Source of the DNA: JAFEDN01 sp963818985
GTDB lineage: Bacteria; Pseudomonadota; Gammaproteobacteria; Coxiellales; Coxiellaceae
DNA: 64,000 nt
Assembly (NCBI GenBank): GCA_963818985.1
Contig: CAWFUJ010000007.1
Coordinates: forward strand, 186,001-250,000
Direction of reading: 5' to 3'
Positions 1 through 8,757 of this stretch are shown here, piece by piece; position 1 is the stretch's first letter; every line of letters begins with the position of its first letter. Made by a program: the position numbers and the translations under genes. Under the pieces are notes generated by a model, which saw only the letters and a list, made by a program, of their open reading frames with translations, made no database searches and had not been told where the DNA came from.

Positions 1-1456
1 GGCTGATTAGCCATTCAGCAATGAATGCTGTAACGCCGTAACTGATACCGTCGCTTGCCTTATTGATTTGTTCTAATAAATCTAATTCGTCAAAATCAAC
101 ACGAGTCATTATATCTTCTATTATTAGCTGTACGCCCTCTTCGATTGCAATTTTTAGAGTATTTATATCGGGTCTCACTGTCTCTAATATCCGCTTAACT
201 AAGTTTAATCGACCTGATTTGATTGCTTGGTTTAAAGTTTCTTGATCAGGATCAATGCCGGAAGACATGATCAGTTCCACCGCCTGTAAATTTCCTGTTC
301 TGGCTGCACGATTTAAAACTTCCCTATTAGGCTTAAGCTCATCAGACATTATCAACTTCATCATCTGGACATTACCTTGAGTAGCTGCCTCAAGTAGAAG
401 CCCAGGTAGAAGCTTCCGGTAATGATTAACTTCCAGAGATAATATCCATGATAACAAATCTGAATTATTTGATTTCACAGCCGATTTTAAAATTTCTTCT
501 CTTTCCTTTTCTGAGACTAGCAACCATCCATATTCTAAGGCCAACCATTTAAAGATATCTAACCGACCATAAGATGCAGCAAAAGATAATAGAGCGGCTA
601 ATTCATACTTTAATATGGCTGGCTTAAGAACATTTAGTAGTTTAAAATTTTTAATTAGATACAAAACTAAATTTAGGTTACCCGATTGAATTGCAAGTTC
701 CAGTGTTTTGCGAACAGGATTAACACCCTTGTCTATTATTTTTTTAACCCAGTCTAAATTTCCCGCATATGCAGCTATATGAAGCATCTCTTTACCATAG
801 CGCATTTCCTCATCAGCCCACGACTCATCAACCCATAATTCAACTAAACTTTTCATTCCAATTCTAAAATAATCAGATGAATCAGATATGTAAAATAGTT
901 CTCCGATACGGAAAGGTCGTTTTTGCTCCTCTGCGGCGGAGATTATTAATTTTAATAGCTCTTTATTAGCGGGTAAGCTTAAAGTAACATCCAAAATGTC
1001 AGGTATTACCCTGTCATGGCCTCGCTGTGGGGCTGTTAGCCATTGGATCATGAGTCCATTACCAACTTCAGCAGCCTTCTTTAACAAGTCTTGTGGAGAA
1101 TATTTTTGTAAATCATTCTCAGAACATCGAGATTGAATATAAGCTGGAAGTAAGGGATGAGCCAATCTCATTCCGGTTCGATACTCATTAGTTTTGAATA
1201 ATATTTGATAATGCCGATAAATGGTGAATGGAGTAAGTAAATCTGGCAATGAGGGATCTATTGTAAAAAATATTCTTTTTTCCCAGTGCGCTTGAGACCA
1301 AGCATAAGCTGATTTGGAAGCCAATAACATTCCGATACTAGGACCTGAAAAAGACAAGATCATATCAAAAATAACTTGTGGGGTAGATTTTAAAAAGGAT
1401 ATCTTGTTTGGTTTCGGTTGCTTGAATTCTTTTATGTCTTTTATATCTTTTTGCAT
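1..1456 (-). CDS. Ankyrin-repeat protein with F-box-like N-terminus (3' end beyond window)
   Basis: The reverse strand is open without a stop from an ATG at 1456 to the left edge (485 codons). GGA lies about 10 bases upstream of the ATG, and an in-frame stop lies just before it. Residues about 24-64 (TPQVIFDMILSFSG, then LASKSAYAWSQAHWEKRIF) resemble an F-box: hydrophobic helices ending in a W-x-x-R/K-like segment. From about residue 240 there are at least seven ankyrin-like units of the pattern LxxAAxxGNLxxVKxIIxxG, for example LNRAARTGNLQAVELIMSSG. No signal peptide or membrane span is visible. Ankyrin plus F-box proteins are known Legionella type IV effectors that recruit host ubiquitin ligase, so an effector role is inferred. 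The repeat call is firmer than the F-box call. Confidence 0.8.
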   Translation of the reverse strand, partial: MQKDIKDIKEFKQPKPNKISFLKSTPQVIFDMILSFSGPSIGMLLASKSAYAWSQAHWEKRIFFTIDPSLPDLLTPFTIYRHYQILFKTNEYRTGMRLAHPLLPAYIQSRCSENDLQKYSPQDLLKKAAEVGNGLMIQWLTAPQRGHDRVIPDILDVTLSLPANKELLKLIISAAEEQKRPFRIGELFYISDSSDYFRIGMKSLVELWVDESWADEEMRYGKEMLHIAAYAGNLDWVKKIIDKGVNPVRKTLELAIQSGNLNLVLYLIKNFKLLNVLKPAILKYELAALLSFAASYGRLDIFKWLALEYGWLLVSEKEREEILKSAVKSNNSDLLSWILSLEVNHYRKLLPGLLLEAATQGNVQMMKLIMSDELKPNREVLNRAARTGNLQAVELIMSSGIDPDQETLNQAIKSGRLNLVKRILETVRPDINTLKIAIEEGVQLIIEDIMTRVDFDELDLLEQINKASDGISYGVTAFIAEWLIS

Positions 1457-1688
1457 TATGTTTAGTTCCAATTATATGTTAATTTTTTCAAATCTTATAT
1501 TTTTCCGGATTCTACCCTGATCAAGAAAAAGAATCAAAGACTCCCCAGTCATTGTGAATGAGAAACCCAGGGGAATAATAAACCGTAATTGCTAAACACC
1601 ACTGAAAGACATATGATCCAGGTTAATTTATCAAAGTGGACATTCTTCACAGGGTGAGCTCACGAACTATTACTTCAAGGAGGACTCT

Positions 1689-2420
1689 ATGAGCCAACGA
1701 TTTTCTTTGGGGGACGGCACCGCTTTAAAAAACCCGGTTGAGAAGCGCCAAATCAATCGTGCGGTATTTAAAATTGTTGCTCCTAGATACCAATGGATCA
1801 CTAGAGTATTATCTTTAGGGCGCGATCAATCTTGGAAACGAGAATTAATCAAATCAATTCCACCCTACTCTCAACCTGTTTGTTTAGATTTAGCTTGCGG
1901 GACTGGCGATCTTTGCCAAATGTTGGCTTTACATAACCCCCAAAGTCAAATTATTGCTGTTGATATTTGCCCTGAAATGCTGCATTTGGCATCGAAAAAA
2001 ACCAATCACGCGCAACTGCATTATGTGCTCGCCGATATGATGGCATTACCGGTCGCTGATAATTCTATTGACATTGTGACTGGCGGATATGCTTTACGTA
2101 ATGCCCCCGATTTAGATGCACTTTTAACTATTCTTTACCGAAAATTAAAACCAGGTGGCATCGCTTTATTTTTAGATTTTTCTCGTCCTGCTAATCCATA
2201 TAAAGCAGCATGGCAAGCAAAAATATTGACTTTTTGGACGCAGTTATGGGGAATAGTTTTCCACGGCAACGCGGATGTGTATGGTTATATTGCTAAAAGC
2301 TTGGCACTATTTCCCAATAGCGAAGAGCTATGCACTAGCATTTTAAATCACGGTTTTTACGCGTTTTCACAAACCCAATATTTAGGGGGTTTTACCGCAA
2401 TGATAAAATTTCGAAAATGA
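1689..2420 (+). CDS. UbiE/MenG-like class I SAM methyltransferase
   Basis: A 243-residue Rossmann methyltransferase with the SAM-binding motif LDLACGTGD at residues 66-74 and the acidic strand-2 motif IIAVDICPEM near 90. The KPGG turn and the tail region (ALFPNSEEL) are typical of the UbiE/COQ5 family. A strong AAGGAGG ribosome site precedes the ATG. Its TGA overlaps the ATG of the downstream type III polyketide synthase (ATGA), so the two are translationally coupled. The context suggests that it methylates the polyketide product (an alkylresorcinol, alkylpyrone or quinone-like ring) rather than, or in addition to, a ubiquinone intermediate. Whether it is the cell's only UbiE cannot be told from this window. 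Confidence 0.85.
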   Translation: MSQRFSLGDGTALKNPVEKRQINRAVFKIVAPRYQWITRVLSLGRDQSWKRELIKSIPPYSQPVCLDLACGTGDLCQMLALHNPQSQIIAVDICPEMLHLASKKTNHAQLHYVLADMMALPVADNSIDIVTGGYALRNAPDLDALLTILYRKLKPGGIALFLDFSRPANPYKAAWQAKILTFWTQLWGIVFHGNADVYGYIAKSLALFPNSEELCTSILNHGFYAFSQTQYLGGFTAMIKFRK

Positions 2421-3496
2421 ATCACAGTTATATTTTACAAATAGGCACCGCCACACCTGATCAATGTTTAAGTCAAAAAGAAATTGCTTTACACATGGGA
2501 AAAATGCTTGATTATGATCAGCAACAAACTAAAAGACTCATACGCTTATATAAAAAATCGGCCATAGATTATCGGCATATTGTCATTAAGCTTGAGTCTA
2601 CCGATGGACAAGTGCCAGAAAATATTGCGATAGCTGCGACCTCGCGGCGAATGCAAATTTATGAAGAAAATGCATGCCAGTTAGCGATGCGAGCCATCCA
2701 TGATGGCATCGATCCAAACTACCTAACCAAAATTACGCATCTGATCACAGTCAGTTGTACCGGCATGTATGCTCCAGGTTTAGATATTGAATTAATTGGC
2801 GTACTTAATCTTAATTCGAATATCGAACGAACGTGCGTCAATTTTATGGGATGTTATGGCGTATTTAATGCCTTAAAACTAGCCGATAATATCTGTCGGC
2901 AAAATCTAAAAGCCTATGTATTAATTGTCAGTGTCGAATTATGCTCCATTCATTTTCAACCGATGGACAGCATGGATAACCTGATCGCCAATGCAATTTT
3001 TGCTGATGGTGCAGCCTGTGCCTTGGTTCATAGTCGCCCTATTCACAATAATAATTTACTATTAAAATCTTTTCGTTGTGAATTAGCCTATGAGCGCCAG
3101 GCCATGGCTTGGTATATTCGAGATCGCGGTTTTGATATTCGTTTATCAAATTATGTGCCTTCGATTCTTGCAGGACACGTTAAGCCCTTGACAGAAAATT
3201 TGTTATCGCATTTGCAATTAACAGCTAATGAAATCGATTATTTTGCTATTCATCCGGGTGGTAAAGAAATTTTGGCAGCGGTTGAACTCTCGTTAGCGAT
3301 TAATGTAGAAAGAAACCAGCAGGCTCATGAGGTACTCAAAAATTTTGGCAACATGTCTTCTGCGACGATTTTATTTGTATTAAAAAAACTATTGGTGTCA
3401 CTGACAAAAGCTAATCATAAAAATAAAGTTCTAACTATGGCTTTTGGACCCGGATTAACGATTGAATCTGCTTTACTTGAAACTCATTGCTTTTAA
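2417..3496 (+). CDS. Type III polyketide synthase (chalcone synthase-like)
   Basis: A 359-residue thiolase-fold enzyme of normal type III PKS length. The catalytic triad is readable: Cys146 in NFMGCYGVFNALKLA, His279 in YFAIHPGG, and Asn312 in NFGNMSSATILF. The C-terminal GPG loop (AFGPGLTIE) is also present. Such enzymes are homodimers that extend a starter acyl-CoA with malonyl-CoA and cyclise the chain to resorcinols, pyrones or related phenolic lipids. Substrate and product cannot be read from sequence. The gene starts inside the stop codon of the UbiE-like methyltransferase. No hydroxylase or acyl carrier gene is adjacent, so the locus is a minimal two-gene pathway. A palindromic repeat follows it. 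Confidence 0.9.
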   Translation: MNHSYILQIGTATPDQCLSQKEIALHMGKMLDYDQQQTKRLIRLYKKSAIDYRHIVIKLESTDGQVPENIAIAATSRRMQIYEENACQLAMRAIHDGIDPNYLTKITHLITVSCTGMYAPGLDIELIGVLNLNSNIERTCVNFMGCYGVFNALKLADNICRQNLKAYVLIVSVELCSIHFQPMDSMDNLIANAIFADGAACALVHSRPIHNNNLLLKSFRCELAYERQAMAWYIRDRGFDIRLSNYVPSILAGHVKPLTENLLSHLQLTANEIDYFAIHPGGKEILAAVELSLAINVERNQQAHEVLKNFGNMSSATILFVLKKLLVSLTKANHKNKVLTMAFGPGLTIESALLETHCF

Positions 3497-3546
3497 TAAT
3501 TGTCATCTCGGACAAATAGTCATTGTCCTTCTGGAAAAAAATTATT

Positions 3547-3584
3547 GTCATCCCGGATAAACACTACGCATTTTCCGGAATGAC
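3547..3584. repeat. Palindromic intergenic repeat (GTCATCCCGG family)
   Basis: An imperfect inverted repeat runs from GTCATCCCGGATAAAC to TTTTCCGGAATGAC. Two degraded partial copies lie just upstream at 3507-3535. It lies between convergent genes and overlaps the 3' end of the GNAT gene, whose last residues VIPENA are read from it. Similar units occur at 8758-8897 and 48393-48460. Confidence 0.8.
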
Positions 3585-4070
3585 ATTCGCGTCTTCAGCC
3601 AAATCATCAAGGGCTTTCTCGGTAACCCGGTATACTGTCCACTCATCCATTGGCTTGGCGCCAATTTTTTTGTAAAAATCAATAGCGGGAGCATTCCAGT
3701 CTAATACCCACCAATCAAGGCGAGCACATTCTTTGGCTTTAGCCAGATTGGCTAAATAGCTTAGCATTTTTTTTCCTAAGCCTTTGCCACGAAAATTTTC
3801 TTCAACAAATAGATCTTCCAAGTAGATACCAGGACGACCTAGAAAAGTAGAAAAATTATAAAAATACACTGCAAAACTGATGGGTTGATTCTCCCAATAA
3901 CCAATAATAACTTCAGCATATGCTCGTTCACCAAATAAAGTTTTTTTTAAAATTTCTTCTGTGGCGGTGACTTGGTTCAGTAGTTTTTCATATTTGGCTA
4001 ATTTTTTTATAAATAATAAAATGAGCGGAACGTCTGCTATAGTAGCCGGTTTAATCTCAAAAGGCTGCAT
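3564..4070 (-). CDS. GNAT-family N-acetyltransferase (diamine acetyltransferase-like)
   Basis: A 168-residue single-domain GNAT acetyltransferase. The acetyl-CoA pyrophosphate loop is RGKGLG at residues 94-99, and the C-terminal WNAPAIDFYKKIGA (125-138) is typical of the spermidine/spermine acetyltransferase-like subgroup. The substrate is probably a small amine, but this is not proven. I chose the ATG at 4070, which overlaps the uvrD stop by one base (TGATG), over an upstream ATG at 4109 inside uvrD. The last residues (NVIPENA) come from a palindromic repeat, so the native C-terminus was probably replaced or extended by repeat insertion. Confidence 0.85.
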   Translation of the reverse strand: MQPFEIKPATIADVPLILLFIKKLAKYEKLLNQVTATEEILKKTLFGERAYAEVIIGYWENQPISFAVYFYNFSTFLGRPGIYLEDLFVEENFRGKGLGKKMLSYLANLAKAKECARLDWWVLDWNAPAIDFYKKIGAKPMDEWTVYRVTEKALDDLAEDANVIPENA

Positions 4071-6226
4071 CACACCGGCTCCAATTTGGCATAACTTGCG
4101 ACTAACCATTTTGACCCATTTTCATCAAATTTCACTTGGATGCGCGTATGCTCGCCACGCCCTTCACAGTTGGTAATAATCCCGGTACCAAAATGCGCAT
4201 GGCGCACCCGCTGACCTATTCGCAATCCGATCGATTCTTCCGGCTCAGTGATACTTTGACGAGGCATCCATGTAGCTGGGCGACTGATTTGAACCTGCGG
4301 TCTTACCGCTTTAACTAACTCCGAGGGTATTTCCGCTATGAATCGTGATGACACATTAAATTTCTCCATACCATGTAAAAAACGTGTTTCTGCATAAGTT
4401 AAATAGAGTTTTTTCATCGCCCGCGTCATGCCCACATAACATAAACGCCGTTCTTCCTCAATACCACTACCCGACTCCATCGACATTTTATGCGGGAATA
4501 ATTCTTCCTCTAATCCCACCATAAAAACCAATGGAAATTCCAGTCCTTTTGCTGAATGTAGCGTCATCAAATGCACGCTGTTGGTATTTGCTGGCGCTTG
4601 ACCTTCACCCGTTTCTAACGCTACATGTGTTAAGAAGGCATCTAATATTGATAAATTTTCAATATCTTCGCGTGGACGAAATTGGCGAGTAGCGGTGATT
4701 AATTCATCAAGATTTTCTAACCGTGAAATTCCTTTCTCGGTTTTATCTTTGCGATAATAAGCCAGTAATCCGCTGCTATGCAAAGTGTAATCGGTCTTCT
4801 CATCTAGAGTATTGCCTTGCGTATCTAATTCAATGGCATCTATCAATCGTATAAATTGTTGAAGTGCATTGGCTGCGCGTACGGTTAACTTAGTCTCAGA
4901 AAGTAATTGATGTGCGGCATGCCACAAAGAAACTTGATTTATTTTCGCAGTTTCTCTTAGCTCATCCAAAGTGGTGTTGCCTATTCCGCGAGTTGGTAAA
5001 TTAACCACGCGCTCAAATGCCGCATCATCGTGACGATTCATTAACAAACGCAAATAAGCCAATGCGTCTTTAACTTCAGCACGTTCAAAAAACTTAAGGC
5101 CGCCGTAAATATGATAAGAAATTTGCGCGTCGATTAAACGTTCTTCTAATATCCGCGATTGAGCATTTGAGCGATACAAAATCGCTATATCTTTATATGC
5201 ACAACCTTGTTTTACCCAATCGCGAATCGTTGAAACCACAAAATGTGCTTCGTCGCGCTCATTGTATGCCGCGTAAATGGTGATCTCGGCACCCGCTTCA
5301 TCTTGCGTCCATAAATTTTTGCCTAATCGGTTGCGATTATGAGCAATCACAGCGTTTGCGGCTTGTAAAATAATGCTCGTGGAACGATAGTTTTGTTCGA
5401 GACGAATGGTCCTACAACCCTTGAAATCCCTAGCAAAACGTTGAATATTTTCAATTTTAGCACCGCGCCAGCTATAAATGGATTGGTCGTCATCGCCCAC
5501 CACCATCATCCAACTTAGATCTCCAGCTAACATACGCAGCCACTTATATTGGATGGTATTCGTATCTTGAAACTCGTCGACCAATATATGTTGGAATCGA
5601 TGTTGATAATGTAAACGAATATCTTCATGTTGTTGCAAGATCTCTAATGAACGCAGCAGTAATTCGGCAAAGTCCACCAAACCACTTCTTTGGCATAATT
5701 CCTCATAAGCTCCGTAAACCTTTTGCATGGTTTCGTCAAAATAACTTTCCATTGTGCCTTTTTGAGGTCGCAAGCCATCTTCCTTGTTCTGGTTGATAAA
5801 CCATTGAGATTGTTTGGGAGGCCATTGATTTTCATCTAGCTCTAAATTTTTATGCACCCGACGGATTAAGCGCAACTGTTCATCAACATCGATGATTTGA
5901 AATGATTGCGGTAAATTGGCGGCCTGCCAATGAATGCGTAACAGTCGATGAGCCAATCCATGAAAAGTTCCCACCCACATGCCTGAAAGACTAGAGCTCA
6001 ATAAGTTTTCGATCCTAGCACGCATTTCATAAGCGGCCTTGTTGGTAAAAGTCACTGCTAGAATGGCATAGGGAGAAATGTGTTCTTCTGTTATCAACCA
6101 GGCAATTCTATGGACCAAAACTCTGGTTTTACCACTGCCTGCCCCTGCCAAAATTAACAAATGCCCAGGTGGCGCTGACACGGCCTCGCGCTGTGCATCA
6201 TTTAAAAGTTGCAATAAAGTCTTCAT
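4070..6226 (-). CDS. uvrD: DNA helicase II UvrD
   Basis: A superfamily 1A 3'-5' DNA helicase acting in nucleotide excision and mismatch repair. From the ATG at 6226 it is 718 residues, matching UvrD of about 720. Walker A is GAGSGKT at 28-34. VDEFQDTN (Walker B), GDDDQSIYSWRGA, the QNYRST motif and VHLMTLHSAKGLEFP follow in order. The C-terminus GQRVRHAHFGTGII is the UvrD/PcrA Tudor-like tail that contacts RNA polymerase. A longer reading from 6316 would overlap the divergent carbonic-anhydrase gene and lacks family support. It is translationally coupled to the GNAT gene downstream. Confidence 0.95.
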   Translation of the reverse strand: MKTLLQLLNDAQREAVSAPPGHLLILAGAGSGKTRVLVHRIAWLITEEHISPYAILAVTFTNKAAYEMRARIENLLSSSLSGMWVGTFHGLAHRLLRIHWQAANLPQSFQIIDVDEQLRLIRRVHKNLELDENQWPPKQSQWFINQNKEDGLRPQKGTMESYFDETMQKVYGAYEELCQRSGLVDFAELLLRSLEILQQHEDIRLHYQHRFQHILVDEFQDTNTIQYKWLRMLAGDLSWMMVVGDDDQSIYSWRGAKIENIQRFARDFKGCRTIRLEQNYRSTSIILQAANAVIAHNRNRLGKNLWTQDEAGAEITIYAAYNERDEAHFVVSTIRDWVKQGCAYKDIAILYRSNAQSRILEERLIDAQISYHIYGGLKFFERAEVKDALAYLRLLMNRHDDAAFERVVNLPTRGIGNTTLDELRETAKINQVSLWHAAHQLLSETKLTVRAANALQQFIRLIDAIELDTQGNTLDEKTDYTLHSSGLLAYYRKDKTEKGISRLENLDELITATRQFRPREDIENLSILDAFLTHVALETGEGQAPANTNSVHLMTLHSAKGLEFPLVFMVGLEEELFPHKMSMESGSGIEEERRLCYVGMTRAMKKLYLTYAETRFLHGMEKFNVSSRFIAEIPSELVKAVRPQVQISRPATWMPRQSITEPEESIGLRIGQRVRHAHFGTGIITNCEGRGEHTRIQVKFDENGSKWLVASYAKLEPV

Positions 6227-6271
6227 TAAAGAGCATTGTAGCTGGACAGAAGGTCTATTACTATAATCCTC

Positions 6272-6637
6272 ATGACTATTAGAAATTTTGAGGAACACAA
6301 ACCTCGCATTCATCATTCTGCTTATGTGGACGAAAGTGCTGTCGTTATCGGCAATGTGATTTTGGAAGCCGATAGTTCGATTTGGCCTTCGAGTGTCTTG
6401 CGCGGCGATATCAATTCAATTCATATTGGTAAACACAGCAATATTCAAGACGGGACAGTGATACATGTCACTCATGCCGGACCATATAATCCACAAGGAT
6501 TTAAAACTTGGGTGGGTGATTATGTCACCGTAGGCCATCGCTGCATTTTGCATGGTTGTTCTATCAATGATTGTAGCTTAATTGGCATGGGTGTTTGTTT
6601 AATGGACGGCGTGCAGGTGGAGTCAAATGTGATCGTG
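6272..6637 (+). pseudogene. Gamma-class carbonic anhydrase-like protein, 5' fragment (split by group II intron)
   Basis: The first 122 residues of a left-handed beta-helix protein of the YrdA/gamma-carbonic anhydrase family. Hexapeptide repeats and the metal-site histidines are visible (DGTVIHVTHAG, VGHRCILHGC). The reading frame is lost just after VESNVIV, where a group II intron is inserted in the opposite orientation. The 3' part resumes at 8577 in the correct frame after removal of 1,940 bases, giving a normal 181-residue protein. Because the intron is antisense to this gene it cannot be spliced from its mRNA, so the gene is expected to be inactive. It is divergent from uvrD with 45 bases between them. 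Confidence 0.88.
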
Positions 6638-6676
6638 TGAGTAGACCCACCCAGTCACCTGGGTAGGACCCTCTCA

Positions 6677-6709
6677 GAACCGTACGTGCGGAACTACCGC
6701 ATACGGCTC
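6677..6709 (-). ncRNA. Group II intron domain V
   Basis: Read on the minus strand this is a 33-base hairpin beginning GAGCCGTATGCGG and closing CCGCACGTACGGTTC. The catalytic AGC triad near its 5' end is conserved in group II introns. It lies just downstream of the maturase stop codon, as expected. Confidence 0.9.
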
Positions 6710-6736
6710 CCGATTTAACCGCGAAATTTTTTTTTT

Positions 6737-8086
6737 CTATCTGCTTGCTTTTAAAACATCGAACATCGAAACCGTCTTCCATCTGCGGGGAAATTGTATC
6801 TTCTGAAGTATACGCCCGAAAGTCCTCCAGTTCATTGGATGCTTTCTACCTCGGCGGTTAAACCAGTCGAACAATATGCGCTCGCTGAACCGGATGAATG
6901 CGCTCACTCGTCTCTGATTATCAGACACTCCGTGATAGTTTATCCATCCTTTAACCACCCGTACTACCGTTAAGAGTACTCCTAAGGTATTCGGCGTGGT
7001 TAAGTTCTCCCAGAGATATTTTCTCAAGCCCTTGAGTTTCTTCGTGAAGCGGTCTCGCCGACTAGTCAATTTCAGCCGCCAAAACCCCTTTCGCGATTTT
7101 CCCCAATAGCATGTAAATCCCAGAAAGTGATAGGTCGCCAGGCGCTTCCCCTGCGTTGCCGCTTCCGCCGCTGCTTTCCGTCCTGATCGGATCAGTTGTG
7201 ATTTCTCTGCATTCAGAGATAATTCATACTTCTCCAATCTCTTCGGTAGCACATCATAAAAGCGTTTCGCATTTTCCAGATTTTGGAAGATAAATACCAT
7301 ATCATCGCAGTATCGCACCATTTCTGCTCCCCCTCTAAAGTTTTCTCGTTTGATCTTTTCAAACCATTCATCAATCACTTCATGAAGATAGATGTTCGCT
7401 AATGTTGGCGAACACGTCGAACCCTGCGGGCACCCTCGTTCATTGGTGACCACTCGCTTGTCTTCCGTAATTTCTGGAGTTTTCAGCAAGTGGCACACTA
7501 ATTTCAGAAAGCGTTTATCTGAGATTTTCTTCCTTAAGCAACTCAGGATTCCCTGATGCGGAATCGTGTTGAAGCACTTTCGGAGATCGATCTCAACCAC
7601 TGCTCCATTATAACAACGGGACGTGTAGTTATTTAACGCTTTCAGTGCCTGATGGCAGTTCTTTCCAGATCGAAATCCATAAGATACCGGAAGGAAAATC
7701 GGCTCATAAATGCTGGTCAATATTTCATTGACTGCACCCTGCACCAATTTATCTTCCAAACAACTGATCGCCAGCGGTCTGGTGCTTCCGTCTTCTTTGG
7801 GTATTTCAACCACTCGTGCCGGTTTCGGCCTGTACGTGCCGCGACGAATTCGTATCAGCAGTTGTTTTAGATTTTTCTCCAAATTCCTGCCGTATTGTTC
7901 TTTCGTCACGCCGTCTATACCCACTGCTTTATTCCCATCCAGCAGTGCGTAGGTTTTATTCAGCATCGTCCAGTCGATGATGTGCCCTACATTGTTGAAC
8001 ACAATATCTTTGTCCTTTGCTGATCGCTCGCTTATGCGTTCCAGTTTCGTTTTCCCTGATTGCCCATCTTTGCTGTGTATGGTCAT
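6737..8086 (-). CDS. ltrA: Group II intron reverse transcriptase/maturase
   Basis: A 449-residue intron-encoded protein. Reverse transcriptase blocks are readable: GIDGVTKEQY, RPLAISCLEDKLVQ, YGFRSGKNCHQAL, EIDLRKCFNTI, GCPQGSTCSP, and the polymerase box as YCDD (usual YADD, both aspartates kept). The maturase X domain follows (FLGFTCYW, then WINYHG). No HNH endonuclease domain is present, so mobility would use nicks or forks rather than its own bottom-strand cut. The ATG at 8086 is preceded by AAAGGAGAAACC, a good ribosome site, favouring it over an ATG at 8116. The frame is intact. Confidence 0.95.
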   Translation of the reverse strand: MTIHSKDGQSGKTKLERISERSAKDKDIVFNNVGHIIDWTMLNKTYALLDGNKAVGIDGVTKEQYGRNLEKNLKQLLIRIRRGTYRPKPARVVEIPKEDGSTRPLAISCLEDKLVQGAVNEILTSIYEPIFLPVSYGFRSGKNCHQALKALNNYTSRCYNGAVVEIDLRKCFNTIPHQGILSCLRKKISDKRFLKLVCHLLKTPEITEDKRVVTNERGCPQGSTCSPTLANIYLHEVIDEWFEKIKRENFRGGAEMVRYCDDMVFIFQNLENAKRFYDVLPKRLEKYELSLNAEKSQLIRSGRKAAAEAATQGKRLATYHFLGFTCYWGKSRKGFWRLKLTSRRDRFTKKLKGLRKYLWENLTTPNTLGVLLTVVRVVKGWINYHGVSDNQRRVSAFIRFSERILFDWFNRRGRKHPMNWRTFGRILQKIQFPRRWKTVSMFDVLKASR

Positions 8087-8576
8087 GGTTTCTCCTTTAC
8101 GCTCGGTTAAATCCACCGACCCTTCGCTCCTCGGGGATTAGCCGATTCCCTGCTACTACGGTCGATTCAGCCATCCTCAAAACCATTTCTTCGGCCTCGT
8201 GGAGTGTTGCTCCACTTGTACTCTCGATACTCCTTCCTGGAGAGTTTTGAGGACTTCTCAGGTTGCTCTATTTATCTCTATCATCTCGCCAACGTCTACG
8301 ACCCCGGTGCTGAGTCAATCTTGGATTCACCTTCGCCAGTCTTACCTACCATTGACTTATTGCCTGCTGCTCGCCCAAGAGCATCGGCCAACGACAACAC
8401 TGTGCTTTCGGGGCTGAAATAACGTTCACGCGATTTCGGCTCGATGATTTCGCTGTCTACGCTTCGTCACATTCGTTACCTCCTGCAACGCAAGACTCGC
8501 TACTGGGTGGGGCTGACTCCCCCTTCCCATGTGAGACTTTCACTCACCAGATAAATATGCCTTTTCCTGACGCACT

Positions 8577-8757
8577 GGGCGCCGGCACATTAGCCACCCC
8601 AGGAAAGGTGCTAACCAGCGGTTATCTTTGGCTGGGTTCTCCCGCTCGGCGAGTACGGCCGCTAAAGTCAGAGGAAATAGAATTTTTACGTTATTCAGCT
8701 GAATATTACGTAAAATTAAAAAATCGTTTCATCGCGGCAAATGCGCAGCCTGAATAA
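8577..8757 (+). pseudogene. Gamma-class carbonic anhydrase-like protein, 3' fragment
   Basis: This continues the protein interrupted at 6637. The frame gives GAGTLATPGK, SGYLWLGSPARRVRPL and FLRYSAEYYVKLK, the conserved C-terminal half of YrdA-like gamma carbonic anhydrases. An ATG at 8557 lies in frame inside the intron flank but has no good ribosome site, and the fragment alone lacks the metal site. Palindromic repeats follow the stop codon. Confidence 0.85.

Larger units (their letters stand above)
6637..8575 (-). mobile_element. Group II intron with reverse transcriptase/maturase, antisense in a carbonic anhydrase gene
   Basis: On the minus strand the element begins with GTGCG at 8575, the canonical group II 5' boundary, and ends with CTACTCAC at about 6637. 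It contains domain V at 6709-6677, a domain VI-like hairpin after it, and a maturase gene. The 5' RNA domains fill 8087-8575, which has no protein-coding content. The flanking protein frame requires removal of 1,940 bases, one more than the canonical boundaries give, so the 3' boundary is uncertain by one base. Its higher GC and intact ORF suggest a relatively recent arrival. Confidence 0.9.

Noticed and set aside
1314..1520. Plus-strand 68-codon ORF
   Set aside because: It lies opposite the start of the ankyrin gene, whose minus-strand frame is open for 485 codons and has a ribosome site. The plus ORF has none.
4070..6316. Longer UvrD start at 6316
   Set aside because: The extra 30 residues are not family-like and would overlap the divergent carbonic anhydrase start. 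The ATG at 6226 gives the normal length.
6564..6782. Minus-strand 72-codon ORF overlapping intron domain V
   Set aside because: It covers structured intron RNA and the maturase end and has no protein features.
8017..8422. Plus-strand ORFs across the intron 5' region
   Set aside because: They lie antisense to structured intron RNA (domains I-IV), overlap each other in several frames and show no known family.
6637..8575. Splicing that would restore the carbonic anhydrase mRNA
   Set aside because: The intron is on the opposite strand to the gene, so its RNA in that transcript would be the non-functional complement.
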